From positions 5,196,001-5,260,000 of the forward strand of contig NZ_CP041402.1 in assembly GCF_007018905.1 (NCBI RefSeq): a stretch of 64,000 nucleotides of DNA. The letters are read 5' to 3'. Made by a program: the position numbers and the translations under genes. This DNA comes from Tardiphaga sp. vice304 (GTDB lineage: Bacteria > Pseudomonadota > Alphaproteobacteria > Rhizobiales > Xanthobacteraceae). Position 1 is the stretch's first letter. Every line of letters starts with the position of its first letter. A model generated the notes under the pieces. That model was not told the DNA's origin and searched no databases. It saw nothing but the letters and a program-made list of their open reading frames with translations. Of the stretch, positions 63,481 to 64,000 are shown in pieces.

Positions 63481-64000
63481 CTAGCCGCCGGAGAGCCGGC
63501 GGAACAGAACCTCGAAGTAATAGGCGTCGAACAGCAATTTGGGGCCATACTCGGCTTCGGCCTGCTGGTAGCTCGTGGAGTCGGTGAAGTGGCCGCTGGG
63601 CTCGACGCCGGTCGGATTATAGCCGGCCACATGCGCGAGTTCGTGGGCGAGGGTGACGATGTTGTCCGGCGAGTCGACGTTGATCAGGACATAGGTTTCG
63701 TCGGGGAGCCCCGGTTCCTTGCCCGCTTCCTCCACCGGTCCGCTCATCATATTGGCAGGCGTGGCCTCTGGAAGAGACGGCGTCTTGCCGTAAACCTCCC
63801 CAAAGCCGGCGGCGTCGAACACCACCATCACCCGGGAGTCCAGAAGCGCATGCCAACGTCGCACCGTCGCGGCGGCGTAGGCCGTGAGTTTCTCCTCGGT
63901 CAACGTCCCGGATTTGGCGATCTATTCGGCGACGAAATTGCTACGCGCGGCATCCGGCGAATGACCGAGGCCCTTGTTCTTTTCCTGGAGTGCCTCGCTA
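63481..64000 (-). pseudogene. HELAH metallopeptidase-like protein, interrupted by an in-frame TAG and running off the window
   Basis: The visible C-terminal 140 residues contain IVTLAHELAHVAGYNPTG, a gluzincin-type HExxH zinc motif, followed by a conserved-looking acidic/aromatic segment. A TTG at 63903 could start this piece. Upstream in the same frame the sequence still looks coding: EKNKGLGHSPDAARSNFVAE, then TAG (63922-63924), then IAKSGTLTEEKLTAY. This suggests a longer gene broken by one stop, or a sequence error. No signal peptide can be judged because the N-terminus lies outside the window. Function is unknown. Confidence 0.6.

Overview
The window is high-GC, tightly packed alphaproteobacterial chromosome. 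The best fit is the Bradyrhizobium/Rhodopseudomonas group (Nitrobacteraceae). Supporting signs are a rhizobial-type glycerol operon in the order glpR-D-S-T-P-Q-U-V, an fdsGBA-fdhD-fdsD formate dehydrogenase operon, a porin of the type common in this group, orphan Bug-type binding proteins, and several families of inverted intergenic repeats. No rRNA, tRNA or CRISPR array was recognised.

Layout, 1-40 kb. Positions 1-7.5 kb (minus strand) hold glycerol uptake and catabolism: regulator, glycerol-3-phosphate dehydrogenase, two ABC ATPases, two permeases, a small membrane protein and a partial binding protein. Positions 7.5-22.2 kb (minus) hold a small unknown protein, an acyl-CoA thioesterase, a fatty-acid beta-oxidation set (acyl-CoA dehydrogenase, thiolase, hydratase/dehydrogenase), a flavin reductase-like protein, a TetR-RND efflux operon with a perfect 16-bp inverted repeat upstream, an MFS transporter and a second TetR. 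Positions 22.2-28.3 kb hold an Hsp70-like protein, divergent tex and two tandem Bug-type binding proteins. Positions 28.4-35.5 kb hold the NAD-dependent formate dehydrogenase operon with a LysR regulator. Positions 35.8-40.1 kb hold a small protein, a candidate small RNA, a porin with a strong terminator, a MarR regulator and an alpha/beta-hydrolase fold protein that lacks the nucleophilic serine.

The most interesting part is 40.4-62.6 kb, a complete-looking extracellular contractile injection system (eCIS; Afp/PVC-like phage-tail device). In order it encodes a tube-terminator (Afp16-like), an unrecognised 428-aa protein, one sheath, two tube proteins, a DUF5908-like small protein, a LysM baseplate protein, a VgrG-like spike, a PAAR tip, a gp25-like protein, a baseplate-J-like Afp11, an eCIS-core (DUF4157) protein, an Afp12-like protein, a tape-measure protein and an AAA+ ATPase. 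No tail-fibre gene is obvious. Two genes look like payloads. The eCIS-core protein ends in a large extension with a Fic/Fido-like motif (HxFxDGTSR). A convergently transcribed 414-aa protein carries a ParB/sulfiredoxin-like motif. Both have a related short N-terminal repeat and both look less GC-rich than the structural genes. The Afp12-like gene is interrupted by an in-frame TAA at codon 61, so the device is either decaying, translated by restart or readthrough, or affected by a sequence error.

The right end (62.7-64 kb) has an HU-like DNA-binding protein and a partial HELAH metallopeptidase-like gene that is also interrupted by an in-frame stop and runs off the window.
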